A stretch of 64,000 nucleotides of DNA from assembly GCA_903893795.1 (NCBI GenBank), contig CAITNO010000110.1:62001-126000 (forward strand), given 5' to 3'. The translations under genes and the position numbers were made by a program. Positions 1 to 9,594 of the stretch are shown here, one piece after another. Numbering within the stretch: position 1 is the first letter of the stretch; each line of letters begins with the position of its first letter. The notes beneath the pieces are model-generated. The model worked only from the letters and a program-made list of their open reading frames with translations, was not told where the DNA came from and made no database searches. This DNA comes from Candidatus Hydrogenedentota bacterium. Its GTDB lineage: Bacteria > Hydrogenedentota > Hydrogenedentia > Hydrogenedentales > CAITNO01.

Positions 1-1389
1 TTCTCCGAAAACAACATGAAGAACCACCACGGTTTCCTGCTGGGTTCCTGCGACGGCGGAAACAACGACATGGCCACGGCCTACCTGTCGCGGGGTGACG
101 GTCCCTTCCTTGAGGCAGATGACAGCTACAATGACATGGGCGTCACTGTTCCAGTTCCCGGGGCGAAACCCGTCAAGTATGTGATGTCAATGCCCGTCTT
201 CACCCTGGGCGCCGGGGGCGACCGCACCGAAATTCAGAACGCCATCATGACTTTCGGCGCGCTGTCCGTTGCTTTGACCTGGAACGACAACGCGTTCAAC
301 AGCAGCACCAACACCTACTACTTTCACAACAACGCGGGCGCCAGCTATGGGCACGCTGTTGCGGTGGTCGGCTGGGACGATGCCAAGGCAGTTCCCGGCG
401 CACCGGGCGCGGGCGCATGGATCTGCAAGAACAATTGGGCAACCTCATGGGGGGAAATCGGCTTCTTCTACATCTCTTACTACGACACCGCCGCGGTCAA
501 GGAGGCCCGGGCCTTTATCAACCAGGTTCCGGCAGGCACCTACAGCCGCATTTACCAGTATGACCCCCTCGGCATGACGGGAGCGGCGGGTTCCGGCGTT
601 TCCAACGACATGTGGGGCGCCAACGTATATACCACCGCCTCCGCCGGCAGCATCACGGGCGTGGGCACCTGGGCCGCCGGACACAACACTTCGTACCAGG
701 TTGTTGTGTACAGGTCGGGTTTTAACGGCGGCTTCTCCAATCCCGCGGCCAACGTCAGCGGCACTGCCGACCAGCCGGGATATTTTGTGGTTGATCTGCC
801 CGCGCCGGTGGGCGTCGCTTCGGGTGAGAAATTCTCCGTCACTGTGCACTACACCACACCCGGCGAGCCTTATCCGCTTCCGCTGGAAATACCCGTCGCC
901 GGATACGCAAACGCCACCGCCGCCGCCGGCCAAAGCTACATGAGTGATGACGGCGCAACCTGGCAGGACATCCCCACCCAGGGCGGCACCTGGTCCAATG
1001 CCAACGCCTGCATCAAGGCGCTGGTGAAGGAGGCAGCGACTCCGGTCGAACTCACCGTGTACGGTCCCGGACTGGCGCAGGTGGGAAATGCGCTGAACTT
1101 CCTCGCGGTTGCGACGAATCTGGTGGGCGCGGCCACCTACCAGTGGCGGATGGATTCCGTAAACATCGGCGGCGCGACGCAAAGCACCTTCGTGATTCCC
1201 TTCGCCAACACCTACAACACCGGCGACTACACCGTGGTGGTGACCGATGAAAGCAAGGCCGCCTACGAGAGCAGGCCCTACCACGTTGAGGTGCTTCCCG
1301 CAGATTCCATTCCGGTTGCGGGCATGGCGGGGCTGGCCGCGCTGACCGCCGCACTGGCCGTTCTCGGCGCAAAACGCCGCCGCAAATAA
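1..1389 (+). CDS. C1-family (papain-like) cysteine peptidase with Ig-like domain and C-terminal sorting tail, 5' truncated
   Basis: The reading frame is open from base 1, so the N-terminus and the catalytic Cys lie outside the window; the track's start Met is internal. The visible part carries the catalytic His in SYGHAVAVVGWDD and the Asn in CKNNWATSWGE, the standard C1A order. After the protease (roughly residues 1-165) comes a beta-rich region starting GTYSRIYQYDPLG, which resembles the lectin-like domain that often follows bacterial C1 peptidases. Next is one Ig-like domain (about 345-425, with YQWRMD and GDYTVVV), then a sorting tail: IPVAGMAGLAALTAA, a hydrophobic stretch, and terminal KRRRK. 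It is probably exported and processed at the tail. The same kind of tail ends the 1617-aa protein at 3303-8156. Confidence 0.85.
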   Translation, partial: FSENNMKNHHGFLLGSCDGGNNDMATAYLSRGDGPFLEADDSYNDMGVTVPVPGAKPVKYVMSMPVFTLGAGGDRTEIQNAIMTFGALSVALTWNDNAFNSSTNTYYFHNNAGASYGHAVAVVGWDDAKAVPGAPGAGAWICKNNWATSWGEIGFFYISYYDTAAVKEARAFINQVPAGTYSRIYQYDPLGMTGAAGSGVSNDMWGANVYTTASAGSITGVGTWAAGHNTSYQVVVYRSGFNGGFSNPAANVSGTADQPGYFVVDLPAPVGVASGEKFSVTVHYTTPGEPYPLPLEIPVAGYANATAAAGQSYMSDDGATWQDIPTQGGTWSNANACIKALVKEAATPVELTVYGPGLAQVGNALNFLAVATNLVGAATYQWRMDSVNIGGATQSTFVIPFANTYNTGDYTVVVTDESKAAYESRPYHVEVLPADSIPVAGMAGLAALTAALAVLGAKRRRK

Positions 1390-1484
1390 CGTCACCAGAA
1401 CAGATTCCTTCCTGTTCCGGCGAAAGCCCCGGCTCGTATATACTCCCCGCATATTTGCGGGCTGCAACCGGGAAAGGATGTGTC

Positions 1485-3233
1485 ATGAACCGTTTCTGGG
1501 CATTGTGCGTGGCCTGTGCGCTGTGCGCGGCGGGCTGGGCCCACGGGCAGGAAGGCACACCAGGCTGGATTGACGTCACCAAGCCGCCCTACAACGCCCA
1601 GGGCGACGGTGTCACCGACAACACGAGGGCTTTTCAGGACGCGCTGCACCAGGCCGGGGAGGGTGCGGGCGGCACCGTCTTTGTGCCGCGCGGCCGCTAT
1701 CTCATCGCGGGGAACCTGCGCTTCCGGCCCAATGTGACACTGCTCGGCGCGTGGGAGTCCGTGCCCCATTCCTATACCTTCTTCGGCGACGGCAAGGAAC
1801 CGCTGCCCGGCTCGGTATTGCTGGCCACGGCGGGCGAAGGCAGCACCGAGGGCGCGTCGTTTATCTCGCTCCACACCAACTGCTGCATCAAAGGCCTGAT
1901 CATTTTCTATCCAAACCAGACCCGCACCAATCCGCCCAAGCCCTACCCTTGGACTATCGCCTCCACCGAGGGCGGCGCGGACCAGTGCACGGTGCGCGAC
2001 ACGCTGCTGGTGAACCCCTACCAGGCTATCGACTTCGGCACCAACCCCTCGGCCCGCCACTGCATCCAGAACGTCTACATGCACCCGCTCTTCAAGGGCA
2101 TCTTCGTGGACAAATGCTACGACATCGGCCGTATCGAGAATGTGCATGTGTGGCCGTTCTGGGGATACACCGGCGACAGCGATCCCATCGGCCAGTTCGT
2201 CACAGCCAACGCCGAAGCGTTCATCTTCGGCCGCACCGACTGGGAGTTTGTCTCCAACTCCTTCGCCATCTTCTACAAGGTGGGCTTTCACTTCATCAAG
2301 ACCGACACCGGTTCGCCCAATGTGCTGATTACGCAGAGCGGCGCGGACATCTGCCCCAGCGCGGCCCTGGTCGAGGACTGCCAGAGCCACGCGGGCGTTT
2401 CCTTTGAGAATTGCCAGATGTTCGGGCGCATCGTCGTGCCCGAGACCAACACCGGCCCCGTCCGCTTCACCGCCTGCGGCTTTTTCGGCTCCTCCCGCGA
2501 GAAACCCTTTGCTGAGCCGACCCACGCCGATTTGCGCGGCAGGGGGCACGTGTCTTTCGACAACTGCCACTTCATCACGCTCGACCCGCTCAACACCGGC
2601 ACGGTCAACCTGCGCGCGTCGGGCGGCACCTTCTCGGTCAACAACTGCCTCTTCATGGATACGGGCCGCACGCAGGTGCTGGCCGAGGACTCCTGCGCGG
2701 GCGGCATCGTCCTGGGCAACACGTTTCAGGGGAAGGCCAAGATTGAAAACCGCATCGGCGACCGGCTGCAGCAGGGATTCAACCTCGACCAGACACCCAA
2801 AGAGGAAACGGGCGCCATCGTGATCGACGACGCGACCGGCGGCGACACCTTCAAGACCACCGGCGACTGGTATCTCGGCAAGGGCGGCGGAGATTATGCA
2901 GGCGTGATGCACTGGGCAAAGAAGGGTGGAGGGGAGGCAGGCGCCTCCTGGCAACCCAATCTCCCCGAGGCGGGCAACTGGCAGGCCTACCTCTGGTGCG
3001 GCGGCGATCCCTACGACGATCACGCCAGCGACGCACCCTTCACCGTCGAGTACAAGAAAGGCGGGGAGACAGTGGCCCAGAAGCTCCCCGTCAACCTCAA
3101 GCAACATTCCGGCGAATGGCAATTGCTCGGAGAATTCCCCTTCGAAGCGGGCAACTCCGCCACGGTGACCGTCACCAACGCTGCCAACGCAAACGTTGTC
3201 GCCGACGCGGTGAAATTTGTGAAGGTGAAATAA
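1485..3233 (+). CDS. Secreted pectate-lyase-superfamily (right-handed beta-helix) protein with golvesin-like C-terminal domain
   Basis: I start at the ATG at 1485, which begins a clear signal peptide (MNRFWALCVACALCAAGWAHG) and has GGAAAGGA six bases upstream; the track's TTG start adds ten residues before it. The mature N-terminus has the Pectate_lyase_3 signature (YNAQGDGVTDNTRAFQDAL, then GGTVFVPRGRYL), followed by a long region consistent with beta-helix coils. The last 130 residues (WYLGKGGGDYAGVMHW to VVADAVKFVKVK) resemble the golvesin C-terminal-like carbohydrate-binding domain. The likely role is polysaccharide lyase or glycosidase outside the cytoplasm; no catalytic residues can be assigned, so the substrate is unknown. 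TATACT at about 1439 could be a -10 element, without a good -35. Confidence 0.85.
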   Translation: MNRFWALCVACALCAAGWAHGQEGTPGWIDVTKPPYNAQGDGVTDNTRAFQDALHQAGEGAGGTVFVPRGRYLIAGNLRFRPNVTLLGAWESVPHSYTFFGDGKEPLPGSVLLATAGEGSTEGASFISLHTNCCIKGLIIFYPNQTRTNPPKPYPWTIASTEGGADQCTVRDTLLVNPYQAIDFGTNPSARHCIQNVYMHPLFKGIFVDKCYDIGRIENVHVWPFWGYTGDSDPIGQFVTANAEAFIFGRTDWEFVSNSFAIFYKVGFHFIKTDTGSPNVLITQSGADICPSAALVEDCQSHAGVSFENCQMFGRIVVPETNTGPVRFTACGFFGSSREKPFAEPTHADLRGRGHVSFDNCHFITLDPLNTGTVNLRASGGTFSVNNCLFMDTGRTQVLAEDSCAGGIVLGNTFQGKAKIENRIGDRLQQGFNLDQTPKEETGAIVIDDATGGDTFKTTGDWYLGKGGGDYAGVMHWAKKGGGEAGASWQPNLPEAGNWQAYLWCGGDPYDDHASDAPFTVEYKKGGETVAQKLPVNLKQHSGEWQLLGEFPFEAGNSATVTVTNAANANVVADAVKFVKVK

Positions 3234-3281
3234 AAGCCGCCTCCAGCAGGGGCTGTCGGCGGCATGGTCGGGACTGCTGAA

Positions 3282-3305
3282 TAGAGGCGGAACGCCTCCG
3301 GTCTA
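3282..3305. terminator. Hairpin between convergent genes
   Basis: GAGGCG-GAA-CGCCTC with flanking TAGA/TCTA forms a compact stem in the 69-bp gap between two convergent genes and runs into the stop codon of the minus-strand gene. There is no long T tract, so termination is inferred from position and stem only. Confidence 0.35.
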
Positions 3306-6300
3306 TTTCTTCCTGCGCAGGGTTCTCGCGCCGCCCAGTGCGGCGGTCAGGGCCAGCGCGGCCAGGCCCAGCGCACCGGTCACGGGCACACCATCCACCA
3401 CCGTCAGCGTGGCCGTGTCGGACGCAATGCTGTCCGTGTGGCTGTCGTAAACTTCCGCGCTGTAGTTGCCCGCGTCCTCATAGGCGGCGCTGTTTATGAC
3501 GAGTTCGGGCGCATCCGGGCCGCCGGGGAGGCTGATTCCGTCTTTCAGCCAGTGATAGTGCAGCGGGACAAAACCGCCTGCGGCCTCCACGGTGAAGGTG
3601 GCGGCGCTGTTTTTCACCACGGTCTGGGGCTGGGGCTGTGTCACCATCGAGATGCGGTCCGCAACGGCGAGCACGGCGTCCGCGGAGGTCTCCTTGTCCG
3701 TCAGCGCGTCGCTCACGCGGCACGAGTAGGCTGCGGCATCTTTCGTCGCGGCGTGGGTGAGGGAAAGGGTGTCCCCGGTCTCGCCGGTGATGTCCGTGCC
3801 ATCCTTGCGCCACTGGTATTTCAGCGGGGCCAGGCCGTTCGACGCGACTATGGTGAACGCGAAGGGATCGCCGGTATAGGCGAAACCGCCCGCGGGCGGG
3901 GTGGTGACGGTGAGATGATCCATCACCACCAGCTCAGCGTCGGGGGAGATCTTGTCGTCCGTCACCGCATCGCGCACGCGCCACGTATATGCGGCCGAGT
4001 CGCCCGCCACGAGGCTGGCCAGATGGAGCGTGTCCCCGGTCTCGCCGGTGAGTTCCGCACCGTCCTTGTACCACTGATACCTCAGCGCTCCGATGCCGCC
4101 CGATGCCGCCGCCGCAAAGGTGAATTCGCCGCCGATGTAGGCCGGGCCGCCCGTGGGCAGGGTCGTGATGGTGACATGCTCTGACACGGAGAGCACCGCC
4201 GCGGCGGACAGTTCATGGTCCGTTGCTGCGTCATGGACAAGACAGGTATAGGCCGCCGAGTCGCCTGTTGCAAGGTTTGCAAAAGACAGGGTGTCCAGCG
4301 TTTCGCCCGTGATGTCGTTGCCGTCTTTTTGCCACTGGTAACGCAGTGTGCCAATGCCGCCCGAGGTCTCGACCTTGAGCGCATAGGGGTCCCCCACATA
4401 GGCCAGACCGTCCCCGGTCTGGCCCGTGATGAGAAGGTGGTCGGCCACGACCAGCACGGCGTCCGGGGAGAACTTTTCATCCGTTACGGCATCGCGCACA
4501 CGGCAGGTGTAGGCCGCCGCGTCGCCCGACCCAAGATTGGTCAGGTGCAGCGTGTCCAGCGTCTCGCCGGTAATCTCTGCGCCGCCCCTGTACCACTGGT
4601 AGGTCAGGGTTCCGATGCCGCCCGAAGCAACGATGGTGAAGGTGACATCGCCGCCGACATAGGCCGACATGCCCGCAGGGGGCGTTGTGATGGAAAGATG
4701 CTCGTCCACGGCCAGCACCGCCTCCGCAGAGGTCTTGTCGTCCGTGCGTGCATCGCGCACGCGGCAGGTGTAGGTGCCGGCATCCCCCGGTGTCAGGCTC
4801 GCGAAGGAGAGGGTGTCCAAGGTCTTGCCGGGGATATCCGTCCCGTTCTTCTGCCACTGGTAGCTCAGTGTTCCGATGCCGCCGGACGCAACGACCGTCA
4901 GGGAGTACAGTTCCCCGACATAGGCCGTCCCGCCTGTGGGCGGCGCGGTGATGGAAAGATGCTCCGCCACGCTTAACACGGCGGAACCGGACAGCACATT
5001 CTCGGTTCCCGCGTCGCGCACCCGGCAGGTGTAGGTTCCCGCATCGGCCAGGGCCGCGGGATTGATCGACAGGGTGGGCAATGTCCCGGTCAGAATGTCG
5101 CTGCCGCCCTTCTGCCACTGGTAGGTCAGGGGTGCGCGTCCTCCCGATGTGGTGACACTGAGGGGGAAGGAGTCTCCCACATAGACCGTTCCACCGACGG
5201 GGTTGTCCACCATGGTGAGTGCCGCCAGTGTGGCGCCCGCGCCCGACGGACCGAACGCGGAGGTCACGCCCGCGGCATTTTTCGCCCCGACGGAGAACGA
5301 ATAGCTTCGGGCGGCCGCAAGGCCGGTGATGGTCTTCGTGCCCCAAGCCGCCAGGGTCTGATACGCCGGGCTGGCGCCCACGCTTCCGTCGGCCTGCACC
5401 CATGTCTTCCCGCCAACGTCCGGCATGATCTGGATGGCATACAGGGTTTCGGATGAATTGGCGTCGGCGGTGAGCGTCAAGTCCAGCGTGTGGACGTACG
5501 CATTGCCCACTGTGGGCGCGGACGGCACCGCGGGCAGCGTGGTGCCCGCGCCCTTGAGGCTGAATCCCGTGGTAGTGCCCGCGCCGTTCTTTGCGCGGCT
5601 GAAGAACTGGTAGGTGGTGGAGGGTTGCAGGCCCTGGACCGTCTTCGTGCCCCAAAGCGCCGCAGTCTGATTTACCGAACTCGGAGCCAGGGTTCCGTCG
5701 TTTTGAACCCAGGTGTTGCTACCCGTGAAGGGCACGATCCAAAGGGCGTAGAGGGTGTTCTCCGGGTTTACATCCGCGCTGATGGCCACGTCCAGTGTGC
5801 TTAGGGTGGCGTTGTTTACAATCGGCGCATTCGGCGTCGATGCCAGGGTCCACGCCGAGTAACTCGCCGTAAGGGCGCTGTTGCCGTAAAGGTTGGTGGC
5901 GCAGGCTCGGAAAGCATACAGTGTGTTCGAGATCAGGCCATTGTGTGTCCACGAGCTGACGTTGGGGGCGGTGATGGTCTGCAGCGAGGTGGGCGGGTTC
6001 AGCGGAGCGGGATCATCGTAGACCTGGAACCCTGTTTCGTCGCTCGAATTGTCCGCCCACGACCAGGTAATCGCGTTTCTGGTGATGGTCGGTGCCGTGG
6101 GGTTGTTCGGTGGGGCGGGCGGCGCCCAATAGGTGAAATACTCGCTCCATCGCTCGTCCGTGAGCGTTGCCGCCGTGCCGCTCCCCGCGTCCAGCGCCGC
6201 CGGACTGTAGGTGCCGTAGGGCGTCGGTGTGCACAGCCCGTCGCCCGCCGTGCCTGCCGTCCAACTCGGCACCGGGGTCGTCACATCCACCTGCCACCCC

Positions 6301-8156
6301 AGCCAGTAGACGCCGGGCTGCAGCAGCAGCGAAGTGGGCGTGCCGCCGGCGATGGGCACCGTCAGCCAGGAGTTTGCGGCGGTATTGGCCGTCGAGGCCG
6401 ACTGCCAGACCAGCGCCGGGCTCGCGCTGTTGTCGTAAATGGCGAGCCGTGCACTGCCTGCGGACGCGTGTGAATAGAAAGACACGCTGCCCACCCCGCC
6501 GTTTTCCATCAGTGTGAACTTCGTGGCCTTCAGGAATCCCTTCTGGGAAAGGCCAACCCGCACAAGGGATCCCGGAGTCGTGTTGGTGCTGAGATAGGCG
6601 AAGCCGGCCGACAAGTCGACCAGCATGCCGGAAAGGCTGTTTTCGCCCGAATTGAGCGTCACGGCGCCCAGCCGCGTGGGCGCGGCGCCCGCGGCGCCCA
6701 GCGCCACCCTCACCAGGGTGCCCGGAGAGGTGTTGGTGCCGAAGTAGGCGTAGCCGGACGCCAAATCAAGACGGGCGGTGGAGAGCGAGTTCTCCCCCGA
6801 ATTGAGCGTCACCGAGCCCAGCCGCGTGGGCGCGGCGGCGGCGGCGCCCAGCGCCACCTTCACCACGATTCCGGGCGACGTGTTGGTGCCGAAGTAGGCG
6901 TAGTTTGACGCGGCATCGGTCACGGCGCTGGTGAGCAGATTGTCACCCGAGTTGAGCGCCAGTGCGGCGGTCCGCGTGGGCGCGGCGGCGCCGGCGCCAA
7001 TCAGCACTTTCACCACGGTTCCGGGCAGGGTGTAGGTGCCGAAGTAGGCGTAGCCGTCCCCCAAATCGCTGACGGCGCAGCGCAGATTGTTCTCGCCCGT
7101 GTTGAGCGGTAGGGCGGACGCGCGCGATGGCAGGGCGGCACCCGCGCCCGTCGCCACCTTCACCACGCGCCCCGGCGAGGTGTCGGTTCCGAAAAGGATG
7201 TAGCCCGTCGCGGGATTCCCGGTCGCGCTCGCGAGAGCATCCTCACCTGTGGAAAGCGTCACGGAGCCCACCCAGGTGGGCGCGGTGGCGCCCGCGCCCA
7301 AGGCCACTTTCACCACGCGCCCGGGCGCCGTGTAGGTGCCGAAGTAGGCGTAGCCGTTGGCGGTGTCAATGAGCGCGATGCTGGGCTTGTCCTCGCCTGT
7401 GTGGAGGGTCAGCGACGCCACCTGGGTCGGCGGCGCGGAACCCGTGCCCAGCGCCACCTTCACGATGGTCCCCGGACTGGTGTCGGTTCCGAGGTAGGCG
7501 TAGCCGGTGGTGGTGTCTCCGGTCGCGCAACGGAAAAGATTCGCTCCGGAGCTTAACTTGTCCACCCGCCGCATGCCGTTGTTGGGATAAACCGAACTAC
7601 CCGCGGCGTTGTACCCAAGCAGGGGGTCGCTGAAGCGGAGGGACCGGTCCGTCCAGGTGCGGCCGGTCTTGTCGGTCACGGTGACGGCGATCCGGTAATA
7701 GCCCTCTTCAAGTCCCGAGGCGGACCACTCGGACTGCCAGATACCCGTTGTTCCGCCTGCGTCCGCCCCGCCAGAATTCAGGGGGGCTCCGGCCAGTTTC
7801 AGCGTGTCCATCGCCATCCCGGCGAGACTGTCGATTCCCCACGCCGCCATCCCGTTGTCTTCCCGCTCGATGCGCGCCTCCACCCCGGCCACTCCGTCCA
7901 AGGCCTTGACAACGGCCTGTACCGTGACACGGTCGCCATTTTTCACGGATTTCGCAGAAAGAGCAGGGATGATATGAATATGCCCATTGCCGGTGCCGAT
8001 GTCCTGGCCGTTTTCGTTCCGGGCCAGGTCAATGCCACCGAGCACCCCCGCGATATGCGGTTGTGTGATGGTGGCTTCCGCACCTGCCGTTCCCCCTGCG
8101 ATGAAAAGTCCTGCGGCCAGCGAACAAACCAATACAAACACCAGTGACTTGTTCAC
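3303..8156 (-). CDS. Giant modular surface protein: seven propeller repeats, three FN3, seven Ig-like domains, C-terminal sorting tail
   Basis: 1617 aa, GTG start, with AAGGAG nine bases upstream and a signal peptide ending near GTAGA. Approximate layout: a beta domain (65-190); seven repeats of about 48 residues with the core GYAYFGTxTSPGxVVKV (200-545), matching a seven-bladed propeller; a jelly-roll-like segment (545-685, MENGGVGSVSFYSHAS); three FN3-like domains (685-985); and seven Ig-like domains of about 87 residues with YQWxKDGxDI and AAYTCRVRDA (985-1590). It ends in a tripartite tail: VPVTGALGLAALALTAA, a hydrophobic helix, then RRKK. It is probably displayed at the cell surface as an adhesin or sugar-binding scaffold; no catalytic motif was seen. 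One Ig copy reads YTWRVRDA, so its disulfide Cys is lost. Confidence 0.85.
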   Translation of the reverse strand: MNKSLVFVLVCSLAAGLFIAGGTAGAEATITQPHIAGVLGGIDLARNENGQDIGTGNGHIHIIPALSAKSVKNGDRVTVQAVVKALDGVAGVEARIEREDNGMAAWGIDSLAGMAMDTLKLAGAPLNSGGADAGGTTGIWQSEWSASGLEEGYYRIAVTVTDKTGRTWTDRSLRFSDPLLGYNAAGSSVYPNNGMRRVDKLSSGANLFRCATGDTTTGYAYLGTDTSPGTIVKVALGTGSAPPTQVASLTLHTGEDKPSIALIDTANGYAYFGTYTAPGRVVKVALGAGATAPTWVGSVTLSTGEDALASATGNPATGYILFGTDTSPGRVVKVATGAGAALPSRASALPLNTGENNLRCAVSDLGDGYAYFGTYTLPGTVVKVLIGAGAAAPTRTAALALNSGDNLLTSAVTDAASNYAYFGTNTSPGIVVKVALGAAAAAPTRLGSVTLNSGENSLSTARLDLASGYAYFGTNTSPGTLVRVALGAAGAAPTRLGAVTLNSGENSLSGMLVDLSAGFAYLSTNTTPGSLVRVGLSQKGFLKATKFTLMENGGVGSVSFYSHASAGSARLAIYDNSASPALVWQSASTANTAANSWLTVPIAGGTPTSLLLQPGVYWLGWQVDVTTPVPSWTAGTAGDGLCTPTPYGTYSPAALDAGSGTAATLTDERWSEYFTYWAPPAPPNNPTAPTITRNAITWSWADNSSDETGFQVYDDPAPLNPPTSLQTITAPNVSSWTHNGLISNTLYAFRACATNLYGNSALTASYSAWTLASTPNAPIVNNATLSTLDVAISADVNPENTLYALWIVPFTGSNTWVQNDGTLAPSSVNQTAALWGTKTVQGLQPSTTYQFFSRAKNGAGTTTGFSLKGAGTTLPAVPSAPTVGNAYVHTLDLTLTADANSSETLYAIQIMPDVGGKTWVQADGSVGASPAYQTLAAWGTKTITGLAAARSYSFSVGAKNAAGVTSAFGPSGAGATLAALTMVDNPVGGTVYVGDSFPLSVTTSGGRAPLTYQWQKGGSDILTGTLPTLSINPAALADAGTYTCRVRDAGTENVLSGSAVLSVAEHLSITAPPTGGTAYVGELYSLTVVASGGIGTLSYQWQKNGTDIPGKTLDTLSFASLTPGDAGTYTCRVRDARTDDKTSAEAVLAVDEHLSITTPPAGMSAYVGGDVTFTIVASGGIGTLTYQWYRGGAEITGETLDTLHLTNLGSGDAAAYTCRVRDAVTDEKFSPDAVLVVADHLLITGQTGDGLAYVGDPYALKVETSGGIGTLRYQWQKDGNDITGETLDTLSFANLATGDSAAYTCLVHDAATDHELSAAAVLSVSEHVTITTLPTGGPAYIGGEFTFAAAASGGIGALRYQWYKDGAELTGETGDTLHLASLVAGDSAAYTWRVRDAVTDDKISPDAELVVMDHLTVTTPPAGGFAYTGDPFAFTIVASNGLAPLKYQWRKDGTDITGETGDTLSLTHAATKDAAAYSCRVSDALTDKETSADAVLAVADRISMVTQPQPQTVVKNSAATFTVEAAGGFVPLHYHWLKDGISLPGGPDAPELVINSAAYEDAGNYSAEVYDSHTDSIASDTATLTVVDGVPVTGALGLAALALTAALGGARTLRRKK
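6553..7545 (-). repeat. Seven tandem ~144-bp repeats coding propeller blades
   Basis: The stretch GCCGAAGTAGGCG and close variants recur about every 144-150 bp in the + strand reading. This is the DNA counterpart of the GYAYFGT repeats in the large surface protein. Copies differ by scattered changes, so they are old duplications rather than a recent expansion. Confidence 0.7.
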
Positions 8157-8260
8157 TTCACATCACTCCTTAAATGATTGCATTTCTTGCACCGGGGAGG
8201 AGTCCAGACAGACTTCTGGCCCATATGTAAGAAAATACCCATAACCATCACGCCGCGATC

Positions 8261-8289
8261 ATCATATAGCCAAACGCCTTTTCTGTCAA
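8261..8289 (-). promoter_or_regulatory. Sigma70-type promoter of the giant surface protein
   Basis: On the minus strand TTGACA is followed after 17 bases by TATGAT, close to consensus. It lies about 105 bases before the GTG start, leaving an untranslated leader of about 98 bases. The rest of the 392-bp gap (8290-8548) shows no gene I can support, only a small CACCTG/CAGGTG stem-loop near 8522-8541 behind the lipoprotein gene. Confidence 0.75.
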
Positions 8290-8548
8290 TGTATTTCTGG
8301 CGCAAATACGGTGTTTTCTTGAATTTTCACCTTTTGCCACTGCGGGCGTTTCCAGCGGAAATCGCGCATCGGAAGCCCCCTTTTGCGCGTGGGAATCGGG
8401 AGAGGCGTGGCCCCCGTGATAGGGCTTTTCAGGGCACGCAGGCGGCCAGATGCATGCACTGGTAAAATTTGTGGACGTGTATCCGACAGTGGCAATACGG
8501 TCGGGACTGCCGCCGCCGGGACACCTGCGAGTTTTCAGGTGGCACAAC

Positions 8549-9400
8549 TTAGAAAGCAGGCTCAGGCGGAAACAGTGCATCCCGATTCGCCATGAGTTCT
8601 TCACAGGTGTCGATATCGGCAGGAATGGGAACAAGTATGATTGGGTTCAGCCCCGGATCTTTGTGTTGGCCCGGGTTGTTGGGCGTGTTCAGAATGGAAA
8701 GCGATGCGCCGACCACAAGCTGTTCCGAATTGTCCACCACGGATCCCCGCAGCGTGCCGTCAGAGTAGAGCGTCACGTCGTTCTGAAATATCTCCCGGCG
8801 GGCGAGATAGATTTCACCTTTGATCAATCCAAACAATTCCACAAATACCGTGACACCGGGTTTTCCGTCATGGTCAGCGTCATTAATCAGGGGGTCTTTT
8901 GGGTTTGTTGACAGCGCCACATCGGGATTGCCATCAATGCCGATCAGCGTTGGCGTGGCGGGCCGCCTTAACTTCCATGCGCCATTCTCTTCATACACAT
9001 CGACTAGTGCCTTCCGGGGCAGAATTGCCTGCGTGGCACTGTCAGGGAAGGACGTGACCAAGTTCTGGTTGGCTTTATCTTCCGCATGGCAAAAACGGTC
9101 GTACTCAACGAGCTTTCCATCTTCGATGACCAAGTCCGTAAAGCCATAAGAAATTATAAATGTCGACAAAGGCCCATTGGGCGTCTGCGCCTCGTAGGCA
9201 ACGACATCGTAGTGGGCATAATGCCCCGCCATGGCGGCCATGGCCTCCGCTTTGCCTGCGGGTGCCTGCCAATTCGGGTCATTGATGGGTGTCACATAAA
9301 GCGGGCTTTGCGGCCATGGCTTCGGATTCGAACAGCCAGCAAGCGACAAACAAACAACGACTGTTGCGGCCGACATAAATGCGTGAAAAAGAGACCTCAA
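8549..9400 (-). CDS. Hypothetical lipoprotein
   Basis: 283 aa. The N-terminus (MRSLFHAFMSAATVVVCLSLAGCSN) has a short basic n-region, a hydrophobic stretch and a lipobox LAGC, so it should be lipidated. The track start is TTG with AAGGAG 11 bases upstream; the ATG nine codons in is the alternative. The mature part contains MAAMAGHYAHYDVVAYE and DKANQNLVTSFPDSATQAILPRKALVDVYEENGAWKLRRPATP, rich in short beta-like stretches and without a family I recognise. It sits downstream of the GH27 gene on the same strand but is separated by 194 bp with a strong hairpin, so it is probably transcribed separately. Confidence 0.75.
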   Translation of the reverse strand: MRSLFHAFMSAATVVVCLSLAGCSNPKPWPQSPLYVTPINDPNWQAPAGKAEAMAAMAGHYAHYDVVAYEAQTPNGPLSTFIISYGFTDLVIEDGKLVEYDRFCHAEDKANQNLVTSFPDSATQAILPRKALVDVYEENGAWKLRRPATPTLIGIDGNPDVALSTNPKDPLINDADHDGKPGVTVFVELFGLIKGEIYLARREIFQNDVTLYSDGTLRGSVVDNSEQLVVGASLSILNTPNNPGQHKDPGLNPIILVPIPADIDTCEELMANRDALFPPEPAF

Positions 9401-9560
9401 AACCTGGCACTCCTTGTTTGTTTACGATTCTGGGGCTGACGTCCTTCTTTGGCTTCTAGAAACAGGTGAGGCACTGGTATTGTTCCTGTTGTTCCGCGCT
9501 CATTTCAGGTGCTTGTCAAGAAAGTTGGCGGCCCTCCTGTTTCAAGAATCGCTGCAGGAA

Positions 9561-9582
9561 GGGCTCCGCAGGACCGGAGCCC
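9561..9582 (-). terminator. GC-rich hairpin after the GH27 gene
   Basis: GGGCTCCG and CGGAGCCC form a perfect 8-bp stem with a 6-base loop, 13 bases after the GH27 stop codon. The T content after it on the minus strand is modest, so it may act as a weak terminator or an mRNA 3'-end stabiliser. Confidence 0.5.
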
Positions 9583-9594
9583 GTTTGACAGGCA

